Shown: positions 43,731-54,199, counted from the stretch's first letter. The stretch is 64,000 nt of DNA from Nitrospinaceae bacterium UBA7883 (GCA_002500605.1 DLRR01000027.1:1-64000), one strand, 5' to 3'. Numbers and translations are program-made. The notes: generated from the letters alone by a model not told the origin.

Positions 43731-45725
43731 CTACATTGCTATAAGTTGTAACTTTTTTAGCTTTTTTATCTTGTCGCGGTACATTGCTGCGGTTTCAAAC
43801 TCCATGTTAGAAGCAGCACGCTTCATTTTTACGTCATATTCTTCTATCATCCTTCCCATCTGGTCATGGGCAATGGAGTCGACAGGGTCTGGAATGTTGT
43901 TTGTATTTTGACCAATATCGTCCTGCACAAAAGCGGCAATTCGGTCTATTTTGCGTGTAGTAGATGTTGGAGTTATGTCGTATTCTTTGTTATAGTCAAG
44001 CTGTAGTTTTCTGCGACGACTTGTTTCTCCCACAGCTCTCTTAATAGAACCAGTGACTTTATCAGCATAAAAAATAACAAGACCGTTGATATTTCTTGCA
44101 GCCCGACCTGAAGTTTGTATAAGTGATGTTTCCGATCTCAGAAAGCCCTCCATATCAGCATTTAAAATTGCGACCAAGCTTACTTCTGGGATATCCAAGC
44201 CTTCACGTAGGAGGTTTATTCCAATTAACACATCGAATTCTCCAATACGAAGATCGTTAATAATTTCTATTCGCTCTAGTGTTGCGATGTCAGAGTGAAG
44301 GTACCTGGCACGTACTCCGAGTCCCTGATAGTAGTCAGTCAAATCTTCGGCTTGACGTTTTGTCAGTGCGCCAACTAATACTCTTTCTTTTTTTTCAGCA
44401 CGAGTTCTGATTTCTTCCAGCAAGTCGTCAACTTGATTTTCTACTGGTCTTATCGAGATTCTTGGATCTACTAATCCCGTTGGTCTCACCACTTGTTCCA
44501 CCACCACTCCATCACATCTATCCAACTCGTAATCGGATGGAGTGGCCGAGACAAAAATTATTTGTTTTGCAATATTGTTAAATTCTTTAAATGAGAGGGG
44601 TCTGTTATCGTAAGCCGATGGAAGGCGAAATCCAAATTCCACCAATGAGCTTTTGCGCGATTGGTCAGCCCGTAGCATGGCATTTAACTGAGGAATCGTT
44701 TGATGGCTTTCGTCAATAAATATCAACGATCCCTCCGGCATGTACTCGAGCAGAGTAGGGGGCGGCTGTCCTGGTTGACGGCCAGAAAGGAACCGAGAGT
44801 AGTTTTCTACTCCTGCGCAGTATCCTATGGCTTTTATCATCTCCACATCATTTGAGCATCTTTCCTGGATCCTTTGAGCCTCAATCAGTTTTCCTTTGGC
44901 TATAAAATCTGCTTCCACTTCTTTCATTTCGTTAACTATTTGCACAAGCGCTCTTTCACGAACCTTTTTGCTTATTACATAATGGGTTCCCGGATAGATG
45001 TTTATATAATCGAGTTGCTCTATTATTTTGCCAGTTAGAGAGTCAACCCTTGAAATACCATCTATTTCATCGCCAAAGAAATCAATTTTAATGGCAGTGT
45101 CAGACGCATAAATAGGCATTATCTCAACCACATCGCCATTGACGCGAAAAGTTCCGCGCTTGAAATCGAGATTATTTCGTTCGTATTGAATAGATACTAG
45201 TTTGTCCAATAGATCATCCCGGTCTATGGTCTGTCCCTTTTCAATTTGAACTTTCATGTTTAAGTATTCCTCAGGAGACCCTAGACCATAGATGCATGAA
45301 ACTGAAGCCACGATTACTACGTCGCGGCGCTCAAATAGTGAACGAGTTGCACTGTGGCGAAGCTTGTCAATCTCATCGTTAATATTTGCGTCTTTTTCTA
45401 TGTATGTGTCGGATTTTGGCATATAAGCTTCCGGTTGGTAGTAATCGTAATAGGAAACAAAATACTCTACTGCATTATTTGGGAAGAATAGGCGAAACTC
45501 GGAGTAAAGTTGAGCTGCCAACGTTTTGTTGTGTACGATGATGAGAGTGGGCTTTTGTGTGGCCTCTATTACTTTGGCCATGGTGTAAGTCTTTCCCGAA
45601 CCAGTCACACCTAGCAATGTCTGCGCGGTTAAGCCTCTGGCTAGGCCATCAACAAGTTCATTTATTGCTTTAGGTTGGTCACCTTTAGGACTGAACTCGG
45701 AAACTATTTTTAACCTACTTGTCAT
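43731..45725 (-). CDS. uvrB: Excinuclease ABC subunit B
   Basis: 664 aa, full length. Helicase-like damage-verification subunit of nucleotide excision repair. Walker A GVTGSGKTYTMAKVI lies near residue 40; the beta-hairpin region YYDYYQPEAYMPKSDTYIEKD, IDESHQTIPQ, IFVSATPSDYE, and LREGLDIPEVSLVAILDAD-like LREGLDIPEVSLVAIL follow. The C-terminal UVR motif (MKRAASNMEFETAAMYRDKI) is present. It is the last gene of the rho-rpmE-prfA-prmC-murA-uvrB run, 123 bases after murA. Confidence 0.97.
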   Translation of the reverse strand: MTSRLKIVSEFSPKGDQPKAINELVDGLARGLTAQTLLGVTGSGKTYTMAKVIEATQKPTLIIVHNKTLAAQLYSEFRLFFPNNAVEYFVSYYDYYQPEAYMPKSDTYIEKDANINDEIDKLRHSATRSLFERRDVVIVASVSCIYGLGSPEEYLNMKVQIEKGQTIDRDDLLDKLVSIQYERNNLDFKRGTFRVNGDVVEIMPIYASDTAIKIDFFGDEIDGISRVDSLTGKIIEQLDYINIYPGTHYVISKKVRERALVQIVNEMKEVEADFIAKGKLIEAQRIQERCSNDVEMIKAIGYCAGVENYSRFLSGRQPGQPPPTLLEYMPEGSLIFIDESHQTIPQLNAMLRADQSRKSSLVEFGFRLPSAYDNRPLSFKEFNNIAKQIIFVSATPSDYELDRCDGVVVEQVVRPTGLVDPRISIRPVENQVDDLLEEIRTRAEKKERVLVGALTKRQAEDLTDYYQGLGVRARYLHSDIATLERIEIINDLRIGEFDVLIGINLLREGLDIPEVSLVAILNADMEGFLRSETSLIQTSGRAARNINGLVIFYADKVTGSIKRAVGETSRRRKLQLDYNKEYDITPTSTTRKIDRIAAFVQDDIGQNTNNIPDPVDSIAHDQMGRMIEEYDVKMKRAASNMEFETAAMYRDKIKKLKKLQLIAM

Positions 45726-45848
45726 AGTGCCAGTATATCTTAAGCAGTGTATTTTATGGGATAGCAGATTCTGTAAGGAGAAATCTAAACGACGGCGCTA
45801 ATGAGTAGAGAATAAATTAAAACTATTCCATCTTTTCAAACACCAGGG

Positions 45849-47111
45849 TTAGGGGCTAGATACTCTTTTTATCTTTGCACCTACTGCTCTTAGTTTTCTT
45901 ACCAAATTCTCATAACCTCGATCTAAGTGATAAACTCTAGATACTGTAGTGACGCCTCTAGTTGCTAGACCAGCTAAGATAAGCGAAGCTGACGCGCGAA
46001 GGTCTGTGGCCATGACCTGTGCCCCTGAGAGGTGGTTCACTCCATGCACAGTAGCGCTATTACCGGAAATTAATATGTTGGCCCCCATACGTCGAAGCTC
46101 GGCCACATGCATGAAACGATTTTCAAATATTGTTTCTTTAATTACTGAGGTTCCTTGTGCTAGTGTCATTAAAGTCATCATTTGAGCCTGCATGTCTGTA
46201 GGAAAACCAGGGTATGGTGATGTAACAATATTGGTCGACCTTATCTCATCTTGGCCAATGATACGTATTCTGCCAACTTTTACATCTAATTGGCATCCGC
46301 ATTTTATTAGACAGTCAGAGATTTCGTTTACATGTTTAACATTAGCTCCGGTTAAGGATAGATCACCACTTGTAATCGCTGCGGCCACCATGTATGTGCC
46401 AGTCTCAATCCGATCGGGGATAATGGAAGTTTCTGCTGGAAACAGTGAATTCACTCCTTGTATATGGATGATGTTGGTTCCGGCACCTTCAATTTTGGCA
46501 CCCATTTTATTTAAAAATTTTGCGAGAGCTTCCACCTCAGGCTCTAATGCACAGTTTTTAATTACCGTTTCACCTTTTGCAAGTGTTGCTGCCATCATTA
46601 TGTTCATAGTGCCGGTTACAGTAGTTAGGTCGAAACTCACTTGTCCGCCAGTTAAGCCGCGTTTAGCTTCAATCTCCACATAGCCATGGCTAAGGTTTAT
46701 TTCAGCTCCAAGCGCCTTTAGGCCCTTTAGATGTTGATCTATTGGGCGTTCACCAATAGCACATCCACCAGGAAGTGACACTTTTGCTTTTCCAGACCTT
46801 GCCACTAATGGTCCTAGGGTCAAGCAAGAGGCTCTCATGGTTTTAACCAAATTATATGGTGCTTCGAAGCTAGTTAATTTGCTGCAGTCTATGGTGTATG
46901 TCGATGAGTTGTCATGATCAACGGAGGCGCCAAATACTTCTAACAATAAGCATGTGGTACGTATATCCACAAGGTCTGGCACATTGGAGATCTTGCAGGA
47001 ACCGGCTGTTAACAAACAAGCAGTAAAGATGGGCAAAACTGAATTCTTTGATCCAGAAATAGGAATTTCACCAACCAAAGGTATTCCACCTTCAATCTCT
47101 ATTTTATCCAT
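45849..47111 (-). CDS. murA: UDP-N-acetylglucosamine 1-carboxyvinyltransferase
   Basis: 420 aa. Transfers enolpyruvate from PEP to UDP-GlcNAc, the first step of peptidoglycan precursor synthesis. The catalytic Cys117 sits in VSLPGGCAIGERPIDQHLKGL, so the usual fosfomycin-sensitive form is expected. SGSKNSVLPI near the N-terminus and YPGFPTDMQAQMMTL are family features. It lies one base behind prmC. UDP-GlcNAc comes from the glm genes at 0.3-4.1 kb. Confidence 0.97.
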   Translation of the reverse strand: MDKIEIEGGIPLVGEIPISGSKNSVLPIFTACLLTAGSCKISNVPDLVDIRTTCLLLEVFGASVDHDNSSTYTIDCSKLTSFEAPYNLVKTMRASCLTLGPLVARSGKAKVSLPGGCAIGERPIDQHLKGLKALGAEINLSHGYVEIEAKRGLTGGQVSFDLTTVTGTMNIMMAATLAKGETVIKNCALEPEVEALAKFLNKMGAKIEGAGTNIIHIQGVNSLFPAETSIIPDRIETGTYMVAAAITSGDLSLTGANVKHVNEISDCLIKCGCQLDVKVGRIRIIGQDEIRSTNIVTSPYPGFPTDMQAQMMTLMTLAQGTSVIKETIFENRFMHVAELRRMGANILISGNSATVHGVNHLSGAQVMATDLRASASLILAGLATRGVTTVSRVYHLDRGYENLVRKLRAVGAKIKRVSSP

Positions 47112-47112
47112 A

Positions 47113-47964
47113 TTACACTCTTTTAGCTGATATGACTCGCTCTATGCCTTGCAGGTCATTGAACTTTTGATCAACAAGAAATTCCCTTGATTGATTGAAA
47201 ATATTTAAAACTTTCCCGCTTTGCCCGAAGCCAATCTCAAGCATTAATTTCCCCTGTGGCTCTAGATGGTTGTGAGCATTATTTATGATTTCATGAATTA
47301 CGCCCAAACCCTTTCTGTCAGCATAAAGTGCAAGCTCTGGCTCATACATCTGGATTTCAGGTTCAAGACTATCTGTTTCCTTATTTAAATACGGGGGATT
47401 TGAAATTATCAAATTAAATCGCTTAGAACAAAGATTATTAAATAAATTTGACACAACAATTTCCATGCTATCAGTTAACCCCAGTTCATGGGCATTTTCC
47501 CTCAACAACTCTATTGCGCCAAGGCTTATATCAGCTGCTGTAACTTTCCACTTTGGCCTGTTGTATGCCAATGAAATTGCTATAGCACCGCACCCTGATC
47601 CGAGGTCTAGAACAGCAATTGGATCATTTGTGTCGAAACTTTCCATCGCAGCGCTTACTAGAAGTTCTGTCTCTGGTCTTGGAATAAGGGCCCTTTTATC
47701 GACGGTGAAATTAATAGAAAAAAATTCTTTTTTCCCAGTTATATATGCTACTGGTTCTCGCTTTTCTCTTCTTGTTATAAAGTGATCTATATTAATAGAT
47801 TCTTTTTCATTCAGTTTTTCATTGGACCTAGCCAGCATTGTACATTTGTTTATTCCCATTGCATGTGACAGTAAAATTTGGGCATCTAGTGCTGGTGAAC
47901 CTACTCCAGCTTTCACAAGCCTTCTGGTGGCATCAACTAAAGCTTCTCTAATTAGTCTGGTCAA
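47113..47964 (-). CDS. prmC: Release factor glutamine methyltransferase
   Basis: 283 aa. Methylates the Gln of the GGQ motif in release factors. It has the N-terminal helical domain (about 1-75), KEFFSINFTVDKRALIPRPETELLV, the SAM loop VLDLGSGCGAIAISLA and the catalytic ISNPPYLNKET. It overlaps its substrate gene prfA by four bases (ATGA), a frequent pairing. Confidence 0.95.
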   Translation of the reverse strand: MTRLIREALVDATRRLVKAGVGSPALDAQILLSHAMGINKCTMLARSNEKLNEKESINIDHFITRREKREPVAYITGKKEFFSINFTVDKRALIPRPETELLVSAAMESFDTNDPIAVLDLGSGCGAIAISLAYNRPKWKVTAADISLGAIELLRENAHELGLTDSMEIVVSNLFNNLCSKRFNLIISNPPYLNKETDSLEPEIQMYEPELALYADRKGLGVIHEIINNAHNHLEPQGKLMLEIGFGQSGKVLNIFNQSREFLVDQKFNDLQGIERVISAKRV

Positions 47965-49049
47965 CTTCCACCATTAAGCGAGCTTGATTTATCTGCTAAA
48001 GCCGTTTGCTGGGTAGCCAGTATGAGAGCATCTACCATTTCATCAAACTCACCGCTAAGAAAACTTTCCAATTTGTAGAGAGTAAGGTTTATTCTGTGAT
48101 CAGTTACACGGCCTTGAGAAAAGTTGTAGGTCCGTATTCTCTCTGACCGATCACCTGATCCTATTTGGGTTTTTCTGGTAGAAGCTCTTTTCTTCGCTTC
48201 TTCACGTTCCTTCATATCTTTGAGTCGTGCTGTTAAAACTTTCATAGCTTTTGTTTTGTTTTTATGTTGTGATTTCTCATCCTGCATCGACACTACAATG
48301 CCTGATGGAATATGAGTTATACGTACTGCTGAGTCGGTCGTGTTTACTGATTGACCACCAGGTGCAGAGGATCGATATACGTCTATGCGTAGATCGTTCG
48401 ATTCTATTTCCACTTCAACATCTTCGGCTTCGGGCAGAATTGCCACAGTGCAGGCAGATGTATGCACTCTACCTGAAGTTTCAGTTTCTGGCACTCTTTG
48501 AACACGATGTGTTCCACTTTCAAACTTCATGCGAGAGTAGACTTTTCCACCGGATATCATTGCTATAACTTCCTTGAATCCACCCACACCGGTTTCACTT
48601 AGTGACATAATCTCTACATTCCAATTGTTAACCTCTGCGTATCTGTTGTACATACGAAAAAGGTCAGTTGCAAACAAACTAGCTTCCTCACCACCAGTGC
48701 CGGCACGAATTTCAACAATAACGTTTTTGTCAGCGTTGGGATCCTTAGGCAAAAGCAAAGTCTTAAGTTTAGTTTCTGCAGCTTTCAATTTAGGTTCAAG
48801 ATCTTCAACCTCATTTTTAGCCAGTTCGTAAAGACCTTTGTCGGAACTATCTTCAAGCATCTCCTTGGCCCCATCTATGGCGTGCTTAATAGCCTTATAT
48901 TCAGTGTAAGCGGAAATGATTGGTCGCAACTCAGCTAACTCTTTACCAAGTTTTTCAAGCATTTTTCGGTTGGAAATTACGGCTGGATCCGCCATTTGAA
49001 TGCTTATTTGCTCCAGCCTTTTTTCCGCCTTATCTAGTGCAGTGAACAT
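47961..49049 (-). CDS. prfA: Peptide chain release factor 1
   Basis: 362 aa. Reads UAA/UAG and triggers peptide release. The GGQ motif is at residues 231-233 (SSAPGGQSVNTTDSAVR) and the codon-reading PxT tripeptide is PET at 187-189 (VQRVPETETSGRVHTSA), which separates RF1 from RF2. Helical N-terminal domain and RIRTYNFSQGRVTDHRINLTL are typical. Confidence 0.97.
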   Translation of the reverse strand: MFTALDKAEKRLEQISIQMADPAVISNRKMLEKLGKELAELRPIISAYTEYKAIKHAIDGAKEMLEDSSDKGLYELAKNEVEDLEPKLKAAETKLKTLLLPKDPNADKNVIVEIRAGTGGEEASLFATDLFRMYNRYAEVNNWNVEIMSLSETGVGGFKEVIAMISGGKVYSRMKFESGTHRVQRVPETETSGRVHTSACTVAILPEAEDVEVEIESNDLRIDVYRSSAPGGQSVNTTDSAVRITHIPSGIVVSMQDEKSQHKNKTKAMKVLTARLKDMKEREEAKKRASTRKTQIGSGDRSERIRTYNFSQGRVTDHRINLTLYKLESFLSGEFDEMVDALILATQQTALADKSSSLNGGS

Positions 49050-49093
49050 TGATCATAACCATGAAGCATGAAGGCTGTGGTTTCCAAGTCAAT

Positions 49094-49315
49094 TCAGCTG
49101 GTTTTTGGCTGGTTTTGCCCCTTACCATACCTACGCTGGAATTTTTCTATTCTCCCGGCTGTATCGATTAGCTTTTGTTTGCCAGTAAAAAACGGATGGC
49201 ACGCTGAGCAGATATCTAGGTGCATTTTAGGCATAACACCTTTGGTGTTAACCACACTGCCGCAAGCGCAAGTGATCTCGCATTCACCGTACTTTGGATG
49301 TATTTCCTTCTTCAT
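49094..49315 (-). CDS. rpmE: Ribosomal protein L31, zinc-binding (C+) form
   Basis: 73 aa. [19 protein letters not shown] and [26 protein letters not shown] are characteristic. Cys16/Cys18 and Cys37/Cys40 form the zinc-binding set, so this is the C+ form. Gene order rho-rpmE-prfA-prmC is common in Gram-negative bacteria. Gaps are 61 bases to rho and 44 to prfA. Confidence 0.96.
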   Translation of the reverse strand: MKKEIHPKYGECEITCACGSVVNTKGVMPKMHLDICSACHPFFTGKQKLIDTAGRIEKFQRRYGKGQNQPKTS

Positions 49316-49376
49316 CTAATCTTTTAACTTAGTGGTTTTTAAGAGGTCGCCAGTATAGCTTAATTCCATTGAAATG

Positions 49377-50732
49377 TTAAGCATTCATGGCTTCAAGAAA
49401 ACGTTTATTTTGTTTTGACTCTTTCATTTTGTCCGTAAGAAGCTCCATGGCCTCAATGGGATCCATGGGTTGAAGAACTTTACGGAGAATCCAGATTCGC
49501 TTAAGGTCAGCGCTATCAAGTAATAGCTCTTCTTTTCTGGTGCCGGTTCTGGTGATGTCTATTGCTGGGAAGACCCTTCTATCAGCTAATCGTCTATCTA
49601 GGTGCACTTCCATGTTGCCTGTACCTTTAAATTCCTCAAAAATTACATCATCCATTCTTGAACCTGTGTCTACAAGGGCGGTTGCAATAATGGTGAGTGA
49701 CCCTCCCTCTTCGATGTTTCTTGCGGCCCCAAAGAAGCGTTTTGGCCTTTGGAGTGCGTTGGAGTCAACACCGCCGGAAAGTACCTTTCCACTTGGTGGA
49801 ACGATGGTGTTATAAGCCCTTGCAAGCCTCGTTATCGAATCTAGCAGAATAACAACATCTCTTTTGTGTTCTACTAAACGCTTAGCTTTTTCAATTACCA
49901 TCTCTGCTACTTGCACGTGGCGTGAAGCAGGCTCATCAAATGTTGATGATATTACTTCGCCTTTTACCGAGCGTTCCATGTCGGTTACTTCTTCAGGACG
50001 TTCATCAATGAGCAATACAATGAGGTAAGCCTCGGGATGGTTTTCAGTAATAGAATTAGCCATTGATTGCATAATCATAGTCTTACCGGCACGTGGTGGC
50101 GAAACGATAAGAGCGCGTTGCCCTTTTCCTATTGGACATATCAGATCAATTACTCGTCCTGAAATATTGTCTGGAGATGATTCCATAATGAAACGTTTAT
50201 CAGGATAAAGAGGTGTGAGGTTGTCAAAAAGAATTTTATCCTTCTGAGCTTCTGCACTTTCAAAGTTGACCATTTGAACTTTGAGCAATGCAAAGTAACG
50301 CTCGTTGTCCTTAGGTGGTCTGATTTGACCTGAAATAGTGTCGCCAGTATGAAGATCAAATTTCCTTATCTGTGAAGGAGAAACATAAATGTCATCAGGG
50401 CCAGGCAGGTAGTTAAAAGACGGTGACCGTAAGAAGCCAAATCCATCCGGTAATATTTCTAACACGCCTTCACCATAGATGCTACCCTCCCGGGCACCTT
50501 TGGCCTCTAATATTTTGAACATCAGGTCTTGTTTTCTTAGGCCCCTAATGCCTTCGATATTGTATTGGCTAGCTATATCTGTGAGCTCGTTTATGGTTTT
50601 TCCCTTAAGTAAACTAATGTCAAGAGTTTTGCCATTGTCTGTGGTGGCCATGACAGGCTTACTTTCATCTGACGATTCACCACTGTTTGAACTAGGTTTT
50701 ACCTCAGTTGGAGAAGATTTTCTATATGGCAT
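49377..50732 (-). CDS. rho: Transcription termination factor Rho
   Basis: 451 aa. Hexameric RNA helicase. A polar N-terminal extension of about 35 residues precedes the Rho N-domain ([26 protein letters not shown]), the RNA-binding cold-shock-like part ([18 protein letters not shown]) and the ATPase with Walker [13 protein letters not shown] and [32 protein letters not shown] and [20 protein letters not shown] complete the motor motifs. It heads the gene run on the minus strand. Confidence 0.97.
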   Translation of the reverse strand: MPYRKSSPTEVKPSSNSGESSDESKPVMATTDNGKTLDISLLKGKTINELTDIASQYNIEGIRGLRKQDLMFKILEAKGAREGSIYGEGVLEILPDGFGFLRSPSFNYLPGPDDIYVSPSQIRKFDLHTGDTISGQIRPPKDNERYFALLKVQMVNFESAEAQKDKILFDNLTPLYPDKRFIMESSPDNISGRVIDLICPIGKGQRALIVSPPRAGKTMIMQSMANSITENHPEAYLIVLLIDERPEEVTDMERSVKGEVISSTFDEPASRHVQVAEMVIEKAKRLVEHKRDVVILLDSITRLARAYNTIVPPSGKVLSGGVDSNALQRPKRFFGAARNIEEGGSLTIIATALVDTGSRMDDVIFEEFKGTGNMEVHLDRRLADRRVFPAIDITRTGTRKEELLLDSADLKRIWILRKVLQPMDPIEAMELLTDKMKESKQNKRFLEAMNA

Positions 50733-51146
50733 ATTTTCATTAAGAGTAAATTGAGACTATTGATCATTCTATTAAGCGAAACACCTTGTCCTTGGTGGGC
50801 GAGGTGGAAACTAATTCGGAAGCGATAGTTAACGTTCCTAAAGGAAACGACACAGAGCAAACATTACTAAATCTATTTGAACCAAATCATCCGGTCAACG
50901 AACAAACCCAAACGCCACATGCAAATAATGCTTTAAAATCCCCACATGCACGTAGGTAACGATGTAAACCAAGCGAGCGTAATCTACCCCATTTAAAAAT
51001 AAGTGTCAACATAAATAAGTATATACTATTTGTAGTTAGCTTATAAACCCATTTATATTGGACTTTTTTTATTAATTAGGTGACTATTCTTCTCTTTTTG
51101 TTGGAGAATAACCTTTTTAGCAAATAGTTGAGTGGAGGTTTTGTAA
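50733..51146. other. Intergenic region rho / aclB
   Basis: 414 bases between divergent genes. The right half is AT-rich and holds the likely aclB promoter (separate entry) and the GGAGG ribosome-binding site 8 bases before the aclB ATG. The left half (50792-50959) has a 55-codon open frame from a TTG without a ribosome-binding site; I do not accept it as a gene. No hairpin or RNA is evident. Confidence 0.5.
51030..51059 (+). promoter_or_regulatory. Candidate sigma-70 promoter for aclBA
   Basis: -35 TTGTAG (51030-51035) and -10 TATATT (51054-51059) with an 18-base spacer, in the AT-rich stretch 88 bases ahead of the aclB start. Neither box is perfect and the background is AT-rich, so this is tentative. 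Confidence 0.35.
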
Positions 51147-52349
51147 ATGGCCAAAGTCCTTGAAGGACCGGGGATGTATCTGTTTAATAAGTGGGGGATC
51201 TACACACCTAGACATGTAGTCGTATCTACTACTGATCAGATCGAATCTCTTGTCCAGTCAAACCAATGGATGCGTGAATGTAAGATGGTTGTAAAGGCAC
51301 ATGAAGCTATTGGATCTAGGTTTAAATTAGGCCTGGTGAAGATTGATCTTGATATTAATCAGGCGATTGAAACGGTCGAAGGGTTTCTTGGGCGAGAGAT
51401 TGATGGGGTTGTAATTTCACAAGTAATTATTGCTGAAATGATGCCACACCAAGAAGAGTATTACTTGGCTGTAACATCGACTAGAGATGGTGCTGAGATT
51501 TTGATGGCAAAGTTTGGAGGTATAGACGTAGAGGCAAACTGGGATAAAGTCAGTAAAACGTTTGTCAGAATTGGAGATAAACCCAACGATGAGCAGCTGG
51601 TAAAATGTTCAGAAGAGGCAGGTTTTGAAGATAAATTGATTGAGAAGATGAGAAAATTTTCCCATCGTCTTTTCGAATGCTATAGCAACGAAGATGGTTT
51701 ATACATGGAAATTAATCCTTTAATTGTTAATCCCCAAGATGGAAAACTTTGTGCTCTTGACGCTGTTGTACTTTTAGATGGAGATGCAAGGTTTAGGCAT
51801 TCTGATTGGAATTTTTCTTTTGCCCCCGAGTTTGGTAGATCTTATACCCAAGCGGAAGAGCAAATTATGGAAATAGACAGCCGAGTCAAAGGGTCGGTTA
51901 AGTTAATTGAGATACCGGGTGGAAAAGTAGCAATGCTGCCGGCTGGTGGAGGAGCATCTGTATTCTATTCGGATGCTGTTATAGCTATGGGGAGCACTAT
52001 AGCGAACTATGCTGAATACTCTGGGGATCCACCTGAGTGGGCTGTAGAAGCCCTGACAGACAAGGTGTGTTCTCTTCCAGGTATTGAGCATATAATTGTT
52101 GGGGGAGCTATAGCTAACTTTACAGATGTTAAAGCAACTTTTACCGGAATCATTTCCGGGTTTAGGAGAGCAAAAGAAGAAGGAAAACTTGATAAAGTAA
52201 AAATATGGGTTCGCCGTGGGGGTCCAAACGAAGCTGCCGGTCTTGAGTCCATGCGCATGCTTGTAGACGAAGGGTTTGATATTCATGTTTATGATCGTTA
52301 CACACCGTTGACAGATATCGTCAAATATGCTTTGAAGGGAGAGAATTAG
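51147..52349 (+). CDS. aclB: ATP-citrate lyase, ATP-grasp/citrate-binding subunit
   Basis: 400 aa, the size of AclB in the bacterial two-subunit enzyme. The N-terminal ATP-grasp domain resembles succinyl-CoA synthetase beta (KWGIYTPRHVVV, VVKAHEAIGSRFKLGLVKID, MEINPLIVNPQDGKLCALDAVVLLD). A C-terminal flavodoxin-like half follows (GGKVAMLPAGGGASVFYSDAVIAMG; WVRRGGPNEAAGLESMRML). With AclA it cleaves citrate using ATP and CoA to acetyl-CoA and oxaloacetate. GGAGG ribosome-binding site. It is followed by aclA after five bases. Confidence 0.93.
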   Translation: MAKVLEGPGMYLFNKWGIYTPRHVVVSTTDQIESLVQSNQWMRECKMVVKAHEAIGSRFKLGLVKIDLDINQAIETVEGFLGREIDGVVISQVIIAEMMPHQEEYYLAVTSTRDGAEILMAKFGGIDVEANWDKVSKTFVRIGDKPNDEQLVKCSEEAGFEDKLIEKMRKFSHRLFECYSNEDGLYMEINPLIVNPQDGKLCALDAVVLLDGDARFRHSDWNFSFAPEFGRSYTQAEEQIMEIDSRVKGSVKLIEIPGGKVAMLPAGGGASVFYSDAVIAMGSTIANYAEYSGDPPEWAVEALTDKVCSLPGIEHIIVGGAIANFTDVKATFTGIISGFRRAKEEGKLDKVKIWVRRGGPNEAAGLESMRMLVDEGFDIHVYDRYTPLTDIVKYALKGEN

Positions 52350-52354
52350 AGACG

Positions 52355-54199
52355 ATGAGTATTGTCGCCGATAAAAATAATAAAGTAATAATAATGGGTG
52401 GTCCAGCTGGAATCAATGCCTCCAAAAGAATGGCAGAGTTCTCTTATCTTTGTCACCTAGAATACAATGTTACTAGTTTTGTATATCCTCCCGATGCCGG
52501 AAAGACAGCAGATGTATCTTACGGGGCTCAGTTTTTGTCAATTCCGATTTATAATAGCCTTAAAGAAGCAACTGATCAACACCCAGAGAGTAATACGGTG
52601 TTAGTGTATGTTGGGGCGAATAGGGCAGCCAAAGCCGCCGAAGAAGCCTTGGACAACGACAAAATAAAATTTGTTTCAATGATTACAGAGGGAGTTCCTG
52701 AAAAGGATGCCAAATGGCTCATCAGGAAGGCCAACGAAAAGGGAAAATTGATAAATGGACCTTCTGCCATAGGAATTATGTCTCCCGGAGAGTGCCGTTT
52801 GGGTGTTATTGGGGGAGAATTCAACAACCTCAAGCTTTCCAAGTGCTATAGACAAGGGTCATTTGGAGTTTTAACCAAATCTGGAGGACTGTCGAATGAA
52901 ATCATATGGCTTTGCTCACAATTTGGTGACGGCGTCACTACAGCTATTGGAATTGGTGGAGATACATATCCCTGCACGGACTTTATCACCTATCTGGATC
53001 TCTTCGAGAAAGATTCTAAGACCAAAGCAGTAATAGTTGTAGGAGAGATGGGTGGAGATCTTGAGGAGAAGGCTGCTGCTTGGTATTCCGAGAAACCACG
53101 TAGGATTAAGATGGTGGCAGTGATATCTGGTTTTTGCCAGGAATCACTACCTAAGGGAATGAAGTTTGGCCATGCAGGTGCCAAAGAAGGAATGCACGGC
53201 GAAGGCTCGGCACGAGCCAAAAGCGATGCTTTATCCAATGCAGGAGTTATTGTTCCTCCTACATTTGGTGACCTTGGGACAACCATAAAGCAGGTTTATG
53301 AAGATCTAGTAGCTACTGAACAGATTACTCCTGTTAAAGAATTACCTCAGTCAGAACTTCCAGAGCTTCCAAGGAAAGTAGAGGAGGTAATGGCCTCTGG
53401 TGATGTAATGGTTCAGCCGCTGTTCAAAAACACAATTACTGATGACCGTGGCGACGAACCGCTTTATTGTGGATACCCTGCGTCAGAACTTATTAACAAA
53501 GGATACGAAATACCACACATTATAGGACTACTTTGGAACAAGAAATTGCCAACTGACCAGGAAGCGGAAATTATTAGGCGTATTATCATGTTAACCGCTG
53601 ATCATGGCCCATGTGTTTCCGGTGCCTTATCAACCATTATTGCAGCTTGTGCTGGTATAGGGATGTCACAATCTGTAGCTGCTGGACTTATAATGATTGG
53701 ACCGAGGTTTGGTGGTGCTATAACTGATGCCTCTAAGTATTTTAACTATGGTTTACTAAACTTCCCAAATGACATACCAGGGTTTTTAGGTCACATGAAG
53801 AAAAACGTTGGCCCTGTGCCAGGAATTGGCCACAGAGTTAAATCATTAAAAAATCCTGATAAGCGAGTTACCGAACTTATCAAAGCAGTACGTGAGCAAA
53901 AAATTCGCACTCCTCATCTTGACTACGCTTTAGCGGTAGAGAAAGTGACAACAGGAAAAAAAGACAACCTTATTCTCAACGTTGATGGATGTATAGCGTG
54001 CATACTAACGGACATGGGGTTTCCCAAAGACACACTCAATGGTTTTTTTGTTTTGGCTAGGGCTATTGGAATGATAGGCCACTGGTGCGATCAAAAACGT
54101 GAAGGAGGACGCCTTATAAGAATGTACAATTATCTTGTAAACTTTGCAGTTCCTCGTAGAAGAACCGTTCCTGACCGCTTACAAAACAACAACAAATAG
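52355..54199 (+). CDS. aclA: ATP-citrate lyase, CoA-ligase/citryl-CoA lyase subunit
   Basis: 614 aa. The N-terminal part resembles succinyl-CoA synthetase alpha (CoA-binding IIMGGPAGINASKRMAEFSYL; phosphohistidine H273 in GMKFGHAGAKEGMHGEG). The C-terminal part (about 360-610) is citrate-synthase-like (GPCVSGALSTIIAACAGIGM, PGIGHRVKSLKNPDKRV, LNVDGCIACILTDMGF). It completes the ATP-citrate lyase begun by aclB. In bacteria this pair is a hallmark of the reductive TCA cycle in some autotrophs, but it can also supply acetyl-CoA from citrate; the other cycle enzymes are outside the window. Confidence 0.95.
   Translation: MSIVADKNNKVIIMGGPAGINASKRMAEFSYLCHLEYNVTSFVYPPDAGKTADVSYGAQFLSIPIYNSLKEATDQHPESNTVLVYVGANRAAKAAEEALDNDKIKFVSMITEGVPEKDAKWLIRKANEKGKLINGPSAIGIMSPGECRLGVIGGEFNNLKLSKCYRQGSFGVLTKSGGLSNEIIWLCSQFGDGVTTAIGIGGDTYPCTDFITYLDLFEKDSKTKAVIVVGEMGGDLEEKAAAWYSEKPRRIKMVAVISGFCQESLPKGMKFGHAGAKEGMHGEGSARAKSDALSNAGVIVPPTFGDLGTTIKQVYEDLVATEQITPVKELPQSELPELPRKVEEVMASGDVMVQPLFKNTITDDRGDEPLYCGYPASELINKGYEIPHIIGLLWNKKLPTDQEAEIIRRIIMLTADHGPCVSGALSTIIAACAGIGMSQSVAAGLIMIGPRFGGAITDASKYFNYGLLNFPNDIPGFLGHMKKNVGPVPGIGHRVKSLKNPDKRVTELIKAVREQKIRTPHLDYALAVEKVTTGKKDNLILNVDGCIACILTDMGFPKDTLNGFFVLARAIGMIGHWCDQKREGGRLIRMYNYLVNFAVPRRRTVPDRLQNNNK

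Noticed and set aside
50792..50959. 55-codon open frame from a TTG between rho and aclB
   Set aside because: Composition looks somewhat protein-like, but there is no ribosome-binding site, no recognisable family and no coupling to a neighbour.
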